In this document: piece after piece, positions 1 to 10,689 of the stretch
How positions within the stretch are numbered: position 1 is the stretch's first letter
Layout of the letters: every line of letters starts with the position of its first letter
DNA from: Tetrapyrgos nigripes
Lineage: Eukaryota > Basidiomycota > Agaricomycetes > Agaricales > Campanellaceae
Length of the DNA: 64,000 nucleotides
Direction of reading: 5' to 3'
NCBI GenBank assembly: GCA_013368315.1
Contig: JAACJM010000155.1
Coordinates: 1 to 64,000, forward strand
Made by a program: the position numbers and the translations under genes
The notes under the pieces: model-generated
The model's input: only the letters and a program-made list of their open reading frames with translations
What the model was told of the DNA's origin: nothing
The model's database searches: none

Positions 1-111
1 ATTTTCAGTATTGTATACATTTCACTGCTATTAACAATCTACAGTGCCTTGTACATACTTGTACATACATGTATTGAGCGGGAAAAGGGTAGTCTTGTCT
101 TCTAGCTATAG

Positions 112-163
112 GGCTGTGTAACGCGACTTTTCAGATGAGCTAATCAATGAGTTCCCACGCCTG
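112..163 (+). repeat. Left terminal inverted repeat
   Basis: Matches the reverse complement of 1114-1166 over about 52 bp with few mismatches. Begins GGCTGTG. Confidence 0.7.
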
Positions 164-270
164 CCTGGCAGCGTCGTCCGACTTCTTTGCCTTCTTACCT
201 CCATGTTCTCAGCAAACGACTCTTCCTAAAACTGTTTAAGCCGTGCTGTGGACCCTTTTCTATAGTTTTC

Positions 271-615
271 ATGTCAAATCCATATCTCTGGCGTGATACT
301 GATGGCTACAATACGCTTAAATCTATTGTCTCCCGCTGTATACCACAATGGCCCAGCGGTTTGCGTGATTACCAAGCGCAGTACCTCCCTCTACTTCTTG
401 ATAAGGGCGATATCCTTCTTGTTACTGCGACAGGGGACGGAAAATCCACATTCTTCATTGTACCTATCCTCGCTCACCTCGAAATTCGCTCACACCCGGA
501 CTTATACCTATCTCAATTTACCTGCAATGTCAAGGAGCATCCCGTTGGCATTGTTATAACACCTACAAAAGGTCTAGCAGCTAGTATAGTACGTGGTTAT
601 CTCACTTCGAGGTAA
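271..615 (+). pseudogene. DEAD/RecQ-type helicase N-terminal fragment
   Basis: The 114-codon frame from the ATG at 271 carries a Q-motif-like stretch (RDYQAQYLP), a Walker A variant (TATGDGKST) and a motif Ia-like segment (VGIVITPTKGLAASIV). This order is that of RecQ-like superfamily 2 helicases. It stops at 613-615 just after motif Ia, so the DEAD/DEAH box and the rest of the core are missing. It lies inside the TIR pair at 112/1166 and looks like a captured or residual gene piece. It is not expected to be functional. Confidence 0.65.
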
Positions 616-1113
616 ATGTAAGGGAAGTACGTCGTCCGGTGACAAGGGAGGTGTTGGAAGTTGATGAGAAGGGAAGCAAGGAGCATATTGCAAGGTATTT
701 GTTGTAATCTGAAGCGATGAACGAGAATGGTTGGGTGTTTCGGTCAAAAGAGAGTTGGAATGTTGTGCCAGCAGGAGCGAAGCAGAAGTGGCCGAACCAG
801 TGCTATTTAGAGATGCCTGAGAGCTCAGAGCGGGATGGCTTGAAGTGCCCGTTGGTATGAAGGAATTGGAAGCATGTAAATGATAGTTTTCGGCATCGGG
901 AGGAGGAGTTGGTATGAGAGGATTGGAGACGGGTGTATCTCGCCAATTTCTGTGTTTTCTCTTGCTAACTGCAGGTTTTTCTTGGGAGTTTGTCGTGTCT
1001 TTAGGCATTGAGAGCAATTATACGGACTTTGAAGCAGAATGAATGAGATTTCCAACTAGTATGAAGCAAAGAGTGAGGAAAAGGCGCGACGCGACGTTGT
1101 GGAAGCCTTGGGT

Positions 1114-1166
1114 CTGGCCGTGGGAACTCCGTGATTAGCTCATCTCAAAAGTCGCGGCGCACAGCC
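1114..1166 (-). repeat. Right terminal inverted repeat
   Basis: Reverse complement of the arm at 112-163; ends ...GCGCACAGCC. Confidence 0.7.
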
Positions 1167-1179
1167 ATTCACTTTGCGA

Positions 1180-1233
1180 CCAGACTACATATACACACAC
1201 GAAGTGTAGCTACTGTGTATATCGTCAGTCTGG
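1180..1233. repeat. Imperfect palindrome (hairpin)
   Basis: CCAGACT at 1180-1186 pairs with AGTCTGG at 1227-1233, and ATATACACA pairs with TGTGTATAT further in, around a short loop. No function can be assigned. Confidence 0.5.
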
Positions 1234-1239
1234 CTACGC

Positions 1240-2336
1240 GAGACTAGGAAAAGGGCGGGACAGCGCCTTCCCAACTGGTTACTAAGCCGGAAAGTCATGT
1301 GGATCCGCCCCTGGTCCTATCCGACCCATGCCCGATGGTCCCGCACACCCGCACACCTACCTACCCAGCCTCAAGTCCTTATGCCCAGCCAACTTTAAGC
1401 AACTGGGGGGGAGCTGCTGATAATGCCTTGTAGTCGGGCGGATCAGCGATCAAATTCTCGCTTGTGTATACCCGGCTATTTGGTAATATCAGGTGATGTC
1501 ATATCTATGTATTGTATCGCGTTCATGTTGTATCGTATCTCAAATCAATGTATGATACCATCTGGCCAATTTCCAATGCTACGTCCTACTACGCTAGTGT
1601 GCTTGAAGTGTAAGTACATGTAAGTTCTAATCCTTGCAAGTCAGTTTTCAGCAAGTTCTCCGGTACATTTCTAATGGGAATAGACTGAACCACCATGTCA
1701 TAGTATGCCATACATTCCAACTTACTCTCGTTGATGATATACATAGAGATGGATATGAAATTGAATATATGGATGTATCTCTGAGCATTGTTGTGCCTCA
1801 TATATGCAACTGGTCAAGCAAGCTTGCGCCATAGAATTACATTACTTTAGAAATACTCATTATAGACCTGTATCGTGGTGAATACTTCATGCTCAGAGGC
1901 TCGATCAACTTCGCACTGCCGTCGGTTACATGAGAAAATGATGCGTAACATACTCCCGGGGAAATTACATACGTTCCTATAGTAGACAATAGGTATTTTG
2001 TCCGAAGAGTGGTGCCATAGGTGTGACAACGCGAAAGAGCATCTCCGACGCGCAGTTCAAGCAAACCACCAACCAGGTTTCTTTTTCTCTCTCTGTTCTT
2101 TGACTATTTCTAATTATCTTATATCTAAACAGTGCAGCAAACATCGGATACACACCCAACTCAGCGGCCTACCTCAAAGATCTCCAGACATGGTCATCCA
2201 TGCCGACACCTCCGAGAACAGCCAGTTCAACCAGAACACGCAGCAGAAGGAGTTCCAGAGCATCGGCAGCTAGACCTACTAATCTCACCTCTGCTACGAC
2301 CACTTTGCAGTATCATCAACAACCGAGGCGCCGTGA
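1240..2336. other. Intergenic, no supported gene
   Basis: Only short frames are open on either strand. A plausible intron acceptor (TATCTAAACAG near 2131) precedes a short Arg/Ser-rich reading, but no family is recognisable. Confidence 0.4.
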
Positions 2337-3170
2337 TCAACTACGCTGACCCCCGGTTCAGGAGGCAATCTCGACATTGAAGGCGGTGGGGACGACGGTG
2401 CAGGGGGAGAAAAAGAAAAAGATAAAGACTACAACTCGGATGATTCAGATTTCGTTGCTAGTGGTGGGGTGAGGACGAGTGTATGGCAGGTGCAAACTAG
2501 GGGTAGTAGGGAAGGTATCGTTGGGACGAGGGTGTTTAATGCGGAGACGGGAGTTCTTCAGCAATGGCATAATTGCGAAGGTTTAAGGTTTAATTCAGCT
2601 GATCCCTCGACGTTAGCATTGCGCGTTGCCTTTTGGGATTGTGCTTTGGATTTTGTTTTTCTTTGATATAATGTTTCGGTGAGTGTAGGTGTTTTTCACT
2701 TTTGCTTTTCCTTCTGCCAGTGGTTTCTTCGTTGCTTCATCCCTGACCTTTGACGTATATATACTAATCTAATGTGTTGCAGTCTCTTATGCATCTTATG
2801 GCCCAAGGCTCCAAATTCCCTCTTCGCAAACCTCCAGGATTCCATTAGGACCTTTTCCTTCTCGGCGTAACCACCTTAATCGCTAGTCTCATCGGTGTAC
2901 CAGCTCCTAACGATCTAATTCCTCAAGCTCCCATCCACATCACTTCACTCGTCGTTCTTGGTCGCCTGCAGAAGGAACATGATGCAGAAGAGGACATGCG
3001 ACGTCCGAATCCTCGTTCCTTAAATACGAACCCTGATCCAAGTCAGAATGAAAAGTCCCCGAATTACGATCCAATGGCGACACATCCCCAAACTCAAGCG
3101 CAGGGTCAAGTCATATCAGAACAACCCATCTCATTCGTCAAACAACGTGTATCCAATCTCCCACAGGGAG
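2337..3170 (+). pseudogene. Bor1-like anion/borate transporter (SLC4-type) fragment
   Basis: From 2623 the translation reads ALPFGIVLWILFFF, then after an intron (2679-2782, GTGAGT...TTGCAG) AQGSKFPLRKPPGFH, then DLFLLGVTTLIASLIG and LIPQAPIHITSL. This is the conserved C-terminal transmembrane part of fungal Bor1/HCO3-transporter proteins, an integral plasma-membrane family. Two lesions are visible. One base is missing in the Asp-His-Asn-Val motif just before the intron, and TAG (2847-2849) replaces the expected Tyr after PPGFH. Homology fades at about 3170. The frame 2337-2664, acidic and Gly-rich, may be a further remnant but is not recognisable. Confidence 0.7.
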
Positions 3171-3378
3171 CTGACAATACCTTTCTTTTTATTTTCTCAT
3201 GTTTTCTTCCCCTCCCTTTTTTTCTCTTTGCTTTTGTAGCCTTCTCGACTTTCTACAGGATAAATTCCGAGACATGCACACAACTGCGACTACGACGCGC
3301 TCCCAAAACCGGAACAAACGTCGGCCACCACTGACACCTGGACCATCTGCACCACTGAATAAGAGGCGGAAGAGTAAT
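3171..3378 (+). other. Junction between transporter remnant and duplicated segment
   Basis: Pyrimidine-rich intron-like DNA (CTTTTGTAG at 3231-3239) is followed by a short basic reading, KRRPPLTPGPSAPLNKRRKS, that runs into the duplicated segment. Probably a relic exon; no family recognised. Confidence 0.3.
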
Positions 3379-4253
3379 GCCCACAGCACTCTTAACACCC
3401 ACAATAACGGCACTGGGGTGCGTACCTCGAAAGCTGCTGCTGCTAAAAAGCGGAGTTGAGCATGAGCGACTTGGTTTCTAGGTTCAAGCGGGGAGTTAAC
3501 TGGGACGTAAGATCCTAGCACAAATTTCCTCTGGAGAGTTGAATCGGTTCAATCTCTAGCACAACAAGGTTTTAAGTTATTCTGTTCTTTATTGTCCTAT
3601 CTCCTTATCCCGGCATATCCATTCCATCTCCGCTATGCATAGCGAGCATTGTACTTCTATGATCGTCTCGTCTCGTCTCGTCGCTGTATTCTCTTTGGGA
3701 TAAACATTATTATCGACCGTTTGACTCTGTCACGCTCACACCTTTCCTTTAAATTTTCTGTTCTTCAACACTCAAGTTGTCTCGTTTCGAACTCCGCCGG
3801 ATTTGTGAATGCCAGACGCCTCATGAAGGATCAACTAGGTGTTAAATTAGACAGCGAACTGGAGAACCTGGGTCACGTCGCAAGCAGGCGGACAGGGTGT
3901 GATCCCAGGCAATTGGCCTCACCTAGGATAAGCGAGGGTACCGAGCCAAGAGTCTGCCTAGGGGAGACCAAGCTGGGTCTGATCAACCTACAAACATCAA
4001 AAGACAAAAAAGTTCCAACAACGTATAAGTATCACTGAATGGTTGATGGCTCTGCGTCCTCTAGGCTCTTTGAGGGATGATCGACAGCTCCAGTTAGTAA
4101 CGTGTATTTATTGCCAAAGAATTAGAGGTCTATGGCGTATCATACATCGTTGGTATGTGCAAGTTGATCAGGTAGCAGCAGGTAGATTATGGGTGCAGTA
4201 ATACTAGGATGTAGTCCGCGAAAGCACAGAAAAAGTCGACAGATTGAACATAC

Positions 4254-4526
4254 TTATGGGTCATATATATACAAGATACTGCTTTCATGAGCAGGGCGCA
4301 TTTGAAGACTAGGTAACGGCAAATGGTAGTAGAAGATTAGACTGAGGAAAGGAAGCATCAGACACGGACTGAGTAAGGAAACGTACTCTTCATGCAACGT
4401 GCCGACGTAGACTAGCGTAGAGATGCTGGTAACGACAGCGAGTAAATCCAGGAGGATATATGATAATGAAGCACCAAAGAGACGGCGAGACAACGATATG
4501 ACGATATGATACAGTATACACAGCAT
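4254..4526 (-). CDS. Possible small hydrophobic protein (copy 1)
   Basis: The 90-codon frame has two hydrophobic stretches (ILYHIVISL and LSYILLDLLAVVTSISTLVYVG). It contains a potential intron (GTACGT at about 4392 to CCTAG) that keeps frame. Copy 2 has a longer version (13929-14315) because the stop here is replaced. No homology recognised; it may be non-coding. Confidence 0.2.
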   Translation of the reverse strand: MLCILYHIVISLSRRLFGASLSYILLDLLAVVTSISTLVYVGTLHEEYVSLLSPCLMLPFLSLIFYYHLPLPSLQMRPAHESSILYIYDP

Positions 4527-4700
4527 TTTGGTTGGATAAAATTGAAAAGAGGCATGGTACTATATGAAAAAAGATTATCAGGTCTAGTTGGGATGTAAAT
4601 CAACATTTAGCGCTCACTTCAGGCAGACTAGTTTTGTGAGATCTTCATTGGTTGTTGGCAGCGGGGGAAACGAATTGGACAGCACGACACTCTCTAACCT

Positions 4701-5221
4701 TCACTGGGAGCGCGACGAAGAAGTCCTGATAGTTAAAACGATATCAGTCCAGTCCACAAGAAACACATCGTGGGACTCACGAAAATCATGACGTACCAGG
4801 GCTGAGGTTCGAGAATATCACGATTCTGCTCATCCTTTCTTGCAAGAAGGGTAATCTGAGGATATTTAGCACTAGCTAATGTGGATGTGGATGGTGGACG
4901 CACTGCCTCGGCAAATTTATTGATATCCTCTTGAGAGATTTGGTAAGGCTACAGAATGAAGACGTCAGCCTATAACGCGATCGAAGGTGGTGCCATACAC
5001 ACCTTGCTATTGACATGAGATGTGTAGCGAGTTCGTTTGTAGGGATGACACTTGTGGAGGGGACGGTGCATTTGGGGAGGAGTACGAAGCATAAGGTCTC
5101 TGGAAGTTGATGGTGTTGACCGCTTTACAACAGGTCTTGTGCGAAGCAGTCGTCCAACGGCAAAAAAGTAGGTAGAGTCTTGAGATGATTGAGTCAAGGA
5201 AGGGCGAGAGTTGGAGAACAT
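4701..5221 (-). CDS. Hypothetical protein, 3 exons (copy 1)
   Basis: Exons 5003-5221, 4797-4948 and 4701-4725 join in frame (219+152+25 nt) to a 131-residue protein from the ATG at 5221. Introns are GTGTGT...TGTAG and GTACGT...ATCAG. A CT-rich leader upstream fits a fungal 5' UTR. The N-terminal half is Ser/Thr/Arg/Pro-rich; the second exon encodes PYQISQEDINKFAEAVR, then a short Arg/Glu-rich segment. No domain or family recognised. Support comes from clean splice phases and from near-perfect conservation in the duplicate at 14491-15011, which differs by only two residues (A to V and S to G). The N-terminus could be a mitochondrial presequence, but this is speculative. Confidence 0.6.
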
Positions 5222-5399
5222 GACTAGCGGAAAAGAAGGATGAAGTAGAGAGATGAGGGAGGAAGGGGGGATTGGACGCGGAGAGAGAGAGAGAATGAAA
5301 GTGTGAGATTGGCTTGGGTAAGTATGAACAGACAGAACACACCTAAATCTACTTCTCCCTGTTGATCTGTTCGACACTTCCGAATCCTTTCGTACTGCT

Positions 5400-7816
5400 G
5401 CTCAGTGACAACCTCTTTCCAATCTTCTCAGGTTCATTTACGAGTGCCCCAGAACGAACCAACCCATAGCTGAAATACAGCCCGACTTCGCCCAAAATAA
5501 AGCTGGGAAGTGCATCTCGCATGCAACGCTAGCATAGGATACGGCAGTGCCTCCCTAAACTCCTGGCTTGTAAACGGCTCGAAAAAGGACAGGTCCTAGG
5601 ATACACGGACAGACCAGTGAACGATGACCTGGTGCTTCCGTCCTAGCTTGGAAGGTGGTACAGGTCCTGCCGTACAAGGAGTCGCAACCGACCAGGACAT
5701 TGCCAAGATCGTCGAACTGCAAGTCGACATCTCTAGATCACAGGAATCCTTCTACAGCCTATCGGACGAACAGATCCTACATCAAACTGCCTTCAAAACA
5801 CTGAATTCCCTGTTTACGTCCTCTATCGTTGTCCAACTCGCCTCTTTTCCCGAGTACTTCGCCCCCAAATCACGTTGGTCACGATATCACGTGGTACGTG
5901 ACGTGTCACGTCTCAAAATGACTCGAGGATTGAACACATGCGCAGATCCGACCTCATCTTCGACGATGATGGTAAAAAAAAAAGATTGCAGAGTGTTTGA
6001 AGAGCCTCCCAATCTGGCGTGGTGTGCATCAAGACCAGCATCGCAAGCTCAAGCTCAAGAATGAAGACAAGAGCAAGCCAGAAGCCATATCCCGACACAG
6101 GACCAGGCTGTAGGACGAAGAGCCAGCCTACGATGCCAATGCGACCCCCCTAGTGTGAAATGGCATATTAGAGCATCAGCAACACTGTGCTCCGTCAAGA
6201 CACCTAGAGGACCTTTACATATGGTCAGAGTCGGTCATTAAGAGCTTGACTGCGACATACCTGTTCAGACGCCGACTTCCCACCAAAAATCGTACGGAAA
6301 TCGAGTAATTTGATCCACTTGTCCTCGTCTAAGCGACTGCCGCCAACCAGGGTGCATGTGTGCGGGAGAACAACCACAGCGTTGCTATTGGTGCCGAGCT
6401 AAACCAAAGATTGCTGGGCGTAAAAACACTGACTGGAGGTACAGCATGGAACTGGTTGGGGAAATGGTGGAATTGTGTTGCCGTGACAAGCTACTAGCTA
6501 GATGTCTGGCACTCTGGCGTGTTACGGCGATGAAATCTCCAGGAGACTACAGAGCTGGCTGGATTTGGCTGGACAATTCATGGTTCTCGAGAGCTGGATA
6601 ATGATTTGGGAGGATTCATGGTTCTGGATTGGGGCAATTTGCTGGATTACTGGGTTTTGACTTCCGAGGCTAATACTACGGGAACAGTGCATCACTGTAG
6701 ACGATTTTCATGTTGATTTGGAGGTGTATGGTAAGAGGAAGAGAGGCGGTAACTGACGGCGGTGGTAGTTGGGAAGAAAGCGCACAGGTCACCTCGCTTG
6801 CAAATTGGAATTTTACCATCCATATTTGCAAATAAATCTTGTTTTGGTCTCCCTTCATCGTTCTGCGAATCCTCAAGTCTCTGAAATTCGCCTTCAAGCT
6901 TCAAGGCCTGAGTTTACTCTCATTTCACCGAAATGCGCAGAAATAAAATCCTGTAGCGACTTTGAGCAAACTGGGCTGTTCTTCTCTCCGAGTTCCTACC
7001 TACCGTATCATCTCAAAGATTTGCGGTTCCAAGTAGTATGGATCAGCATATAAAACTCTATCCCAGCGGAGCTTGTCGTTATGTCGAAGGCCTAATCGAC
7101 ATGTCCTGGTTGGGTCAGCCAGAATCACGACAAGTCTACCTTCCGTCAGTACTAGGTGCGTTATTCTTTTGGTCTGATTTCAATGCAAGTACATTCAGGC
7201 GATTTGCTTTCAGCTTGACCATACAGTGTCAAACACGTAGCCGCCGATGCTAGTGAGGCTTGTACCTAACACAAAGACGAGCTTTACTTCAAGTTCGTCA
7301 AAGTTTTCGATATGTGGGACCCTTGGTTGAGCTCAGTCCAAGCTCAGTCAGTCGACTTCATGGTATATACGAGAGCCTCAGCTATCCCAACCACGAGTGC
7401 ACGGTGATCTAAAGCGAGTGTTCCTCAAGACCTTATGGTGGTAACGGGATATGCGCGAGTCGCTCAGCTCCTGAATGTCGAGAGCATTACTGTCATTCTC
7501 ATAGTAACCGGTTCGATGGTGCGTCCCTATTTAGTTCTTTTCCTGTTGCCTGAGCACTGACCGACGTCTCGCAGTAGACGGCATATTTGAAGTGTAGTTC
7601 TCATCATGTATTATCACAATCCCGAATACATTCTTCTCCTGGCCTTCCGGAAAGAAGACGCGTACTACTAGTACCGTGCTGGACAAAAATGAATCAGTTT
7701 CTCATTTCCTTGCACAATTGACCAGTCGGAGGGAGACCAATGTACGGGCTTCAGATAGCTGTGCCTTGCAACCAAATATTCTTATGGGCGGAGAAGTTAC
7801 GACTTGAACTTCTCGC
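5400..7816. other. Duplicated non-coding tract
   Basis: No gene can be supported. A 146-codon plus-strand frame (5624-6064) is open, but the duplicate at 15414 changes mostly amino acids and shifts frame, arguing against selection on a protein. The tract holds clustered CACGTG-like palindromes (about 5887-5912), a GTAGACGATTTTCATG block near 6700 whose sequence recurs at 22228, and coding-like traces around 7420-7800 with stops. Confidence 0.4.
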
Positions 7817-7831
7817 AAGATGAGCGTTGCA
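7817..7831 (+). repeat. LINE target site duplication, left
   Basis: AAGATGAGCGTTGCA, repeated at 8930-8944 after the poly(A) tail. The empty site is present once in copy 2 at about 17621-17636. Confidence 0.9.
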
Positions 7832-8639
7832 TCAGGCAATACTCCAACGGAAAGTCAAAGAAGGCGACATGGACCGAGCAAGGACTAAAACGAACATTAG
7901 TTTTGTCAAAGCATGCATAGCCCAGAAATTCGGGTACATACCTACCGAAATCTCCCTCTGGACCTCCATCCGGCACAAAGACCTAAACAAGAAGACCAGG
8001 TACTTCCTGTGGATGGCAACACACGATGCCTACATAATAGGATCCCATTGGCAAAGGGAAAGTAACAGTCCTGAAAAGAAAGAAAGAGCAAACTGTAAAC
8101 ACTGTGGTGAACTCGAGTCTATGAGTCACATACTCACCGAATGTCGTACGCCTGGCCAAGCCCAAATCTGGACCCTAACAGAAACGCTCTGGACCAGTAA
8201 ACATGGGGAAGGCCTTTTCGACATCCACCCACGCCTCGGTGACATCCTAGGTTGCGGGCTGTCCAATCTGAAATCTAATAAAACTGGACGACGAAAAGCG
8301 AGCGACAACCGGCTCTGGCGAATCCTAATAGCAGAGTCCGCTTACCTAATATGGATACTGCGATGTGAGAGGGTAATCGCAAATGAGAATGAGGCCTACT
8401 CGGAACAAGAAGTCATCAACCGCTGGGTTAAAATGATCAACGATAGACTGGAATTAGACTGTAGAATGACAAACAAGAAGTACGGACGAAAGGCCATATC
8501 AAAACAACTGGTCAAGAACACCTGGCGGGGACTTCTAAAAGATGAACACAAACTCCCAGACGATTGGACTGGGCTAACCGGAGTTTTAGTGGGTATTGAA
8601 GACGACTTGCGGCGACGCACAGGGACGAGGGAAAGGTAA
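7832..8639 (+). pseudogene. LINE ORF2 C-terminal region
   Basis: About 268 codons are open with no start of their own. The reading includes a WTSIRHKDLNKKTRYFLW segment and a zinc-binding motif CKHCGELESMSHILTEC (CxxC...HxxxxC), the region found after the reverse transcriptase/RNase H part of fungal LINE polyproteins. Endonuclease and reverse transcriptase domains are missing through 5' truncation, so it cannot move by itself. No internal stops, suggesting a young insertion. Confidence 0.85.
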
Positions 8640-8899
8640 GTATATAGGTAAGTAAACATCTCACGTCCCCAGCGAAGCCGCACTTTATGAACCGAGTCCC
8701 ATGGCACTCAGTGCGTAAATGCATTTCTCCGGGGAGGAAGACACCGCGGTTCTATTATGGCTATGGATTCATGTTATATGTTTATGTCTCTACGAACAAG
8801 GACTAAGTCCCTTGTACCTACCGCGCGGCTTGAGCGGGCGACCATTGCTCGCCTGTCTCGTCCAGAAATGGACCTAACAAGCCACAAAAAGCGCTCCTC

Positions 8900-8930
<31 letters not shown>
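7832..8930 (+). mobile_element. 5'-truncated non-LTR retrotransposon (LINE)
   Basis: An insertion absent from the other copy of the duplication. It ends in about 30 adenines (8901-8930) and is flanked by a 15-bp target site duplication. It keeps only the 3' end of ORF2, about 260 bp of 3' UTR and the tail. These are hallmarks of target-primed reverse transcription with 5' truncation. Tad1-like families of basidiomycetes are the likely source, judged only from the C-terminal zinc motif. Confidence 0.92.
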
Positions 8931-8933
<3 letters not shown>

Positions 8934-9320
8934 TGAGCGTTGCAGTGTTGAACAGGGATTTGCTAATATTCTCTTCACCGGCTCACATTCCGAATAAAGA
9001 AGGAAGTCAAAGAGAGAATATGCCAGTTGCGGCGATAGGATCAATTGATTGGGAGACTTCTGGAAAATACAGCATGTACAACAAGTGAAGTACAAGTACG
9101 AATCTACGATCAATCACAAACCAATCGAGAAAAAAGTCCGTTAACAGACTACAAACTGATGTACAACAGTCCCGTAACGTCGAAAAGGAAAGGTACAGCG
9201 TAAAAAATCGTAAAATGTGAGCAATAGAAACATGTCATCGGAAACCGGCCATGGTGGGTTGAACGAGAAGAAGGCCAGTCTCGAGTACTTTAAAGGGGAA
9301 TAGCCACATTGGTGCCCCCC
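8931..9320. other. 3' flank of lectin gene
   Basis: Sequence shared with copy 2 (17637-18004). Probably the lectin gene 3' UTR and terminator. Nothing else seen. Confidence 0.4.
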
Positions 9321-10629
9321 TCAAACAGTTGTGGTTGGGGCCGTGGTAGTAGGAGCAGTGGTAGTTGTTCCCGAAGTCGTAGGGACAGTGGTCGTTCCCG
9401 TAGTGGTGGTTGTTCCCGAGGTCGTAGGGACAGTAGTCGTTCCCGTAGTGGTGGTCGTTCCGGTTATAGTGGTCCCAGTTCCGGTCGCAGTGGTGTCCGT
9501 TACGGTAGTGGTCCCAGTTCCGCTGGTCGTTCCAGCAGTGGTCGTACCGGTACCCGTAGTGGTGGTCGTTCCGGTAGTGGTCGTAGCGTTACCGGTGGTG
9601 GTGGTGATTCCAGTGGTCGTCGTCACATTACCGGTGGTGGTGGTGATTCCAGTGGTAGTCGTAGCATTGCCAGTAGTGGTGGTAATTCCAGATGTAGTCG
9701 TCGCATTGCGGTTAATCGTCGTAGTGGTAATCGGAATCGTGGTGGTAACAGTGGTGACTGAACCTCCGGGGAGAGTGACTGTGGTTGTGCCAACCCTAGC
9801 AGTGACAGTGACCGTTGTGGGAGCCTGAGGGTTGACGGTTTGAACAGCCACGGGTGCAGCACCAGCAGGCTGCAAGACGACGACGACAGTGGCTACGGGC
9901 CCAACGGCAGCAGCAGGAACGGCGGCAGGCTGAGCACCTCCCTGAGCAGCGGGAGTAGTTTGCCAGTTGAACCTCTGATTAGTGTTGTATGAGATGCAAG
10001 ACCAAAGTTGGATCTAGAGAAAAGAGAAGAACTCAGTCTGATGTACACATACAACCAGATGAGCAAAGTACGTACAGGGCTGCCAGGCGTAAGATTACCG
10101 TCAGTATTGTCCAAGCATCTGCCACGTCCAGACCAAGCGATGTGGTTGTCCTGTCGGTCTCATTAGAATACGTCGAGATATGCGGAACTAACAGTAATTA
10201 CCTGGTACTGGAAAAGCTGGTTGGTGTTTCCTTGGAAGCAGGTGTAAATCTGCAGTTGCTGGCCGTTCACGTCGTTGCCGTTGGTCACGTCAAGACACTT
10301 GTTCCCGAAAATCCTGACGTTGCCATTCGAGAACGTCCATTGTGCGTCAGCTCCGGCACAGACGTTGCTGAGGACGACAGCAGCGTTGTCGGAGTTATTG
10401 ACGGCCCTTATACAGTTACCTATATCGAGCAATTAAAACAAAGTTGCACATGCAAACAAAATGCTAATAGCTCACCCGCAGAATTACCCAATGTGATTGT
10501 ACCACTGTAGCTGGAGTAGATGGTGGTCAGCGAAGTTGCATGTCGTTGACTAACTGCAATGACTTACTTGACGGTTTGGGAACGGGTGACGAGGGCAAAG
10601 GCCGAGAGGATGACAGTGAAGCTCTTCAT
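9321..10629 (-). CDS. Secreted ricin-B-type lectin with Thr-rich tail (copy 1)
   Basis: Five exons: 10568-10629, 10476-10510, 10202-10419, 10076-10150 and 9321-10013, all with GT-AG introns of 51 to 62 nt and matching phases. The product starts MKSFTVILSAFALV, a likely signal peptide. It continues as a beta-trefoil lectin domain with QxW-type repeats (NTNQLFQY, NTNQRFNW, ADAQWTF) and paired cysteines (CLDVTNGNDVNGQQLQIYTC). The last exon encodes an Ala/Pro/Val linker and about 150 residues of TTTTG/NATTTT repeats, a probable O-glycosylated mucin-like stalk. Expected role: carbohydrate binding outside the cell or in the wall. Only about one trefoil's worth of sequence is present. No toxin catalytic domain is visible. 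A TATA box lies 51 nt upstream. Confidence 0.85.
9330..9750. repeat. Thr-codon minisatellite (copy 1)
   Basis: Tandem imperfect GTGGTGGT-rich units on the plus strand encode the TTTTG/NATTTT repeats of the lectin tail on the minus strand. Repeat number differs from copy 2, which has extra units. Confidence 0.8.
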
Positions 10630-10679
10630 CTTGTAGACCAGGATGCTGATGCTGATTTTTCTCTGCAAAATCCCTCATC

Positions 10680-10686
10680 TTTTATA
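10680..10686 (-). promoter_or_regulatory. TATA box of lectin copy 1
   Basis: TATAAAA on the minus strand, 51 nt before the ATG. Identical in copy 2. Confidence 0.55.
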
Positions 10687-10689
10687 CGG

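Larger units (their letters stand above)
112..1166. mobile_element. hAT-like TIR-bounded element (non-autonomous)
   Basis: Inverted repeats of about 52 bp bound this roughly 1.05 kb block. The left arm (112-163) and the reverse complement of 1114-1166 share the core GCGACTTTT-N-AGATGAGCTA followed by ATCA and GAGTTCCCACG. The left end reads TAGGGCTGTG, which resembles hAT termini; the right end stops at CACAGCC without the matching CCCTA, and no target duplication is visible. Inside are a helicase fragment (271-615), a decayed plus-strand coding trace (about 595-860, with a stop at 712) and an unrecognised minus-strand frame at 574-1017. No transposase is present, so mobility would depend on another element. 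The hAT assignment is an inference from the termini. Confidence 0.6.

Noticed and set aside
574..1017. 147-codon minus frame, Ser/Thr/Pro-rich
   Set aside because: No recognisable domain, and it lies inside a decayed TIR element overlapping another coding trace.
5624..6064. 146-codon plus frame in copy 1 as a gene
   Set aside because: The duplicate changes mostly amino acids and shifts frame, so no protein-level constraint is visible.
9331..9828. 165-codon Val/Pro-rich plus-strand frame (and its copy at 18030-18566)
   Set aside because: Exact antisense of the Thr-codon minisatellite of the lectin tail; repeats keep several frames open.
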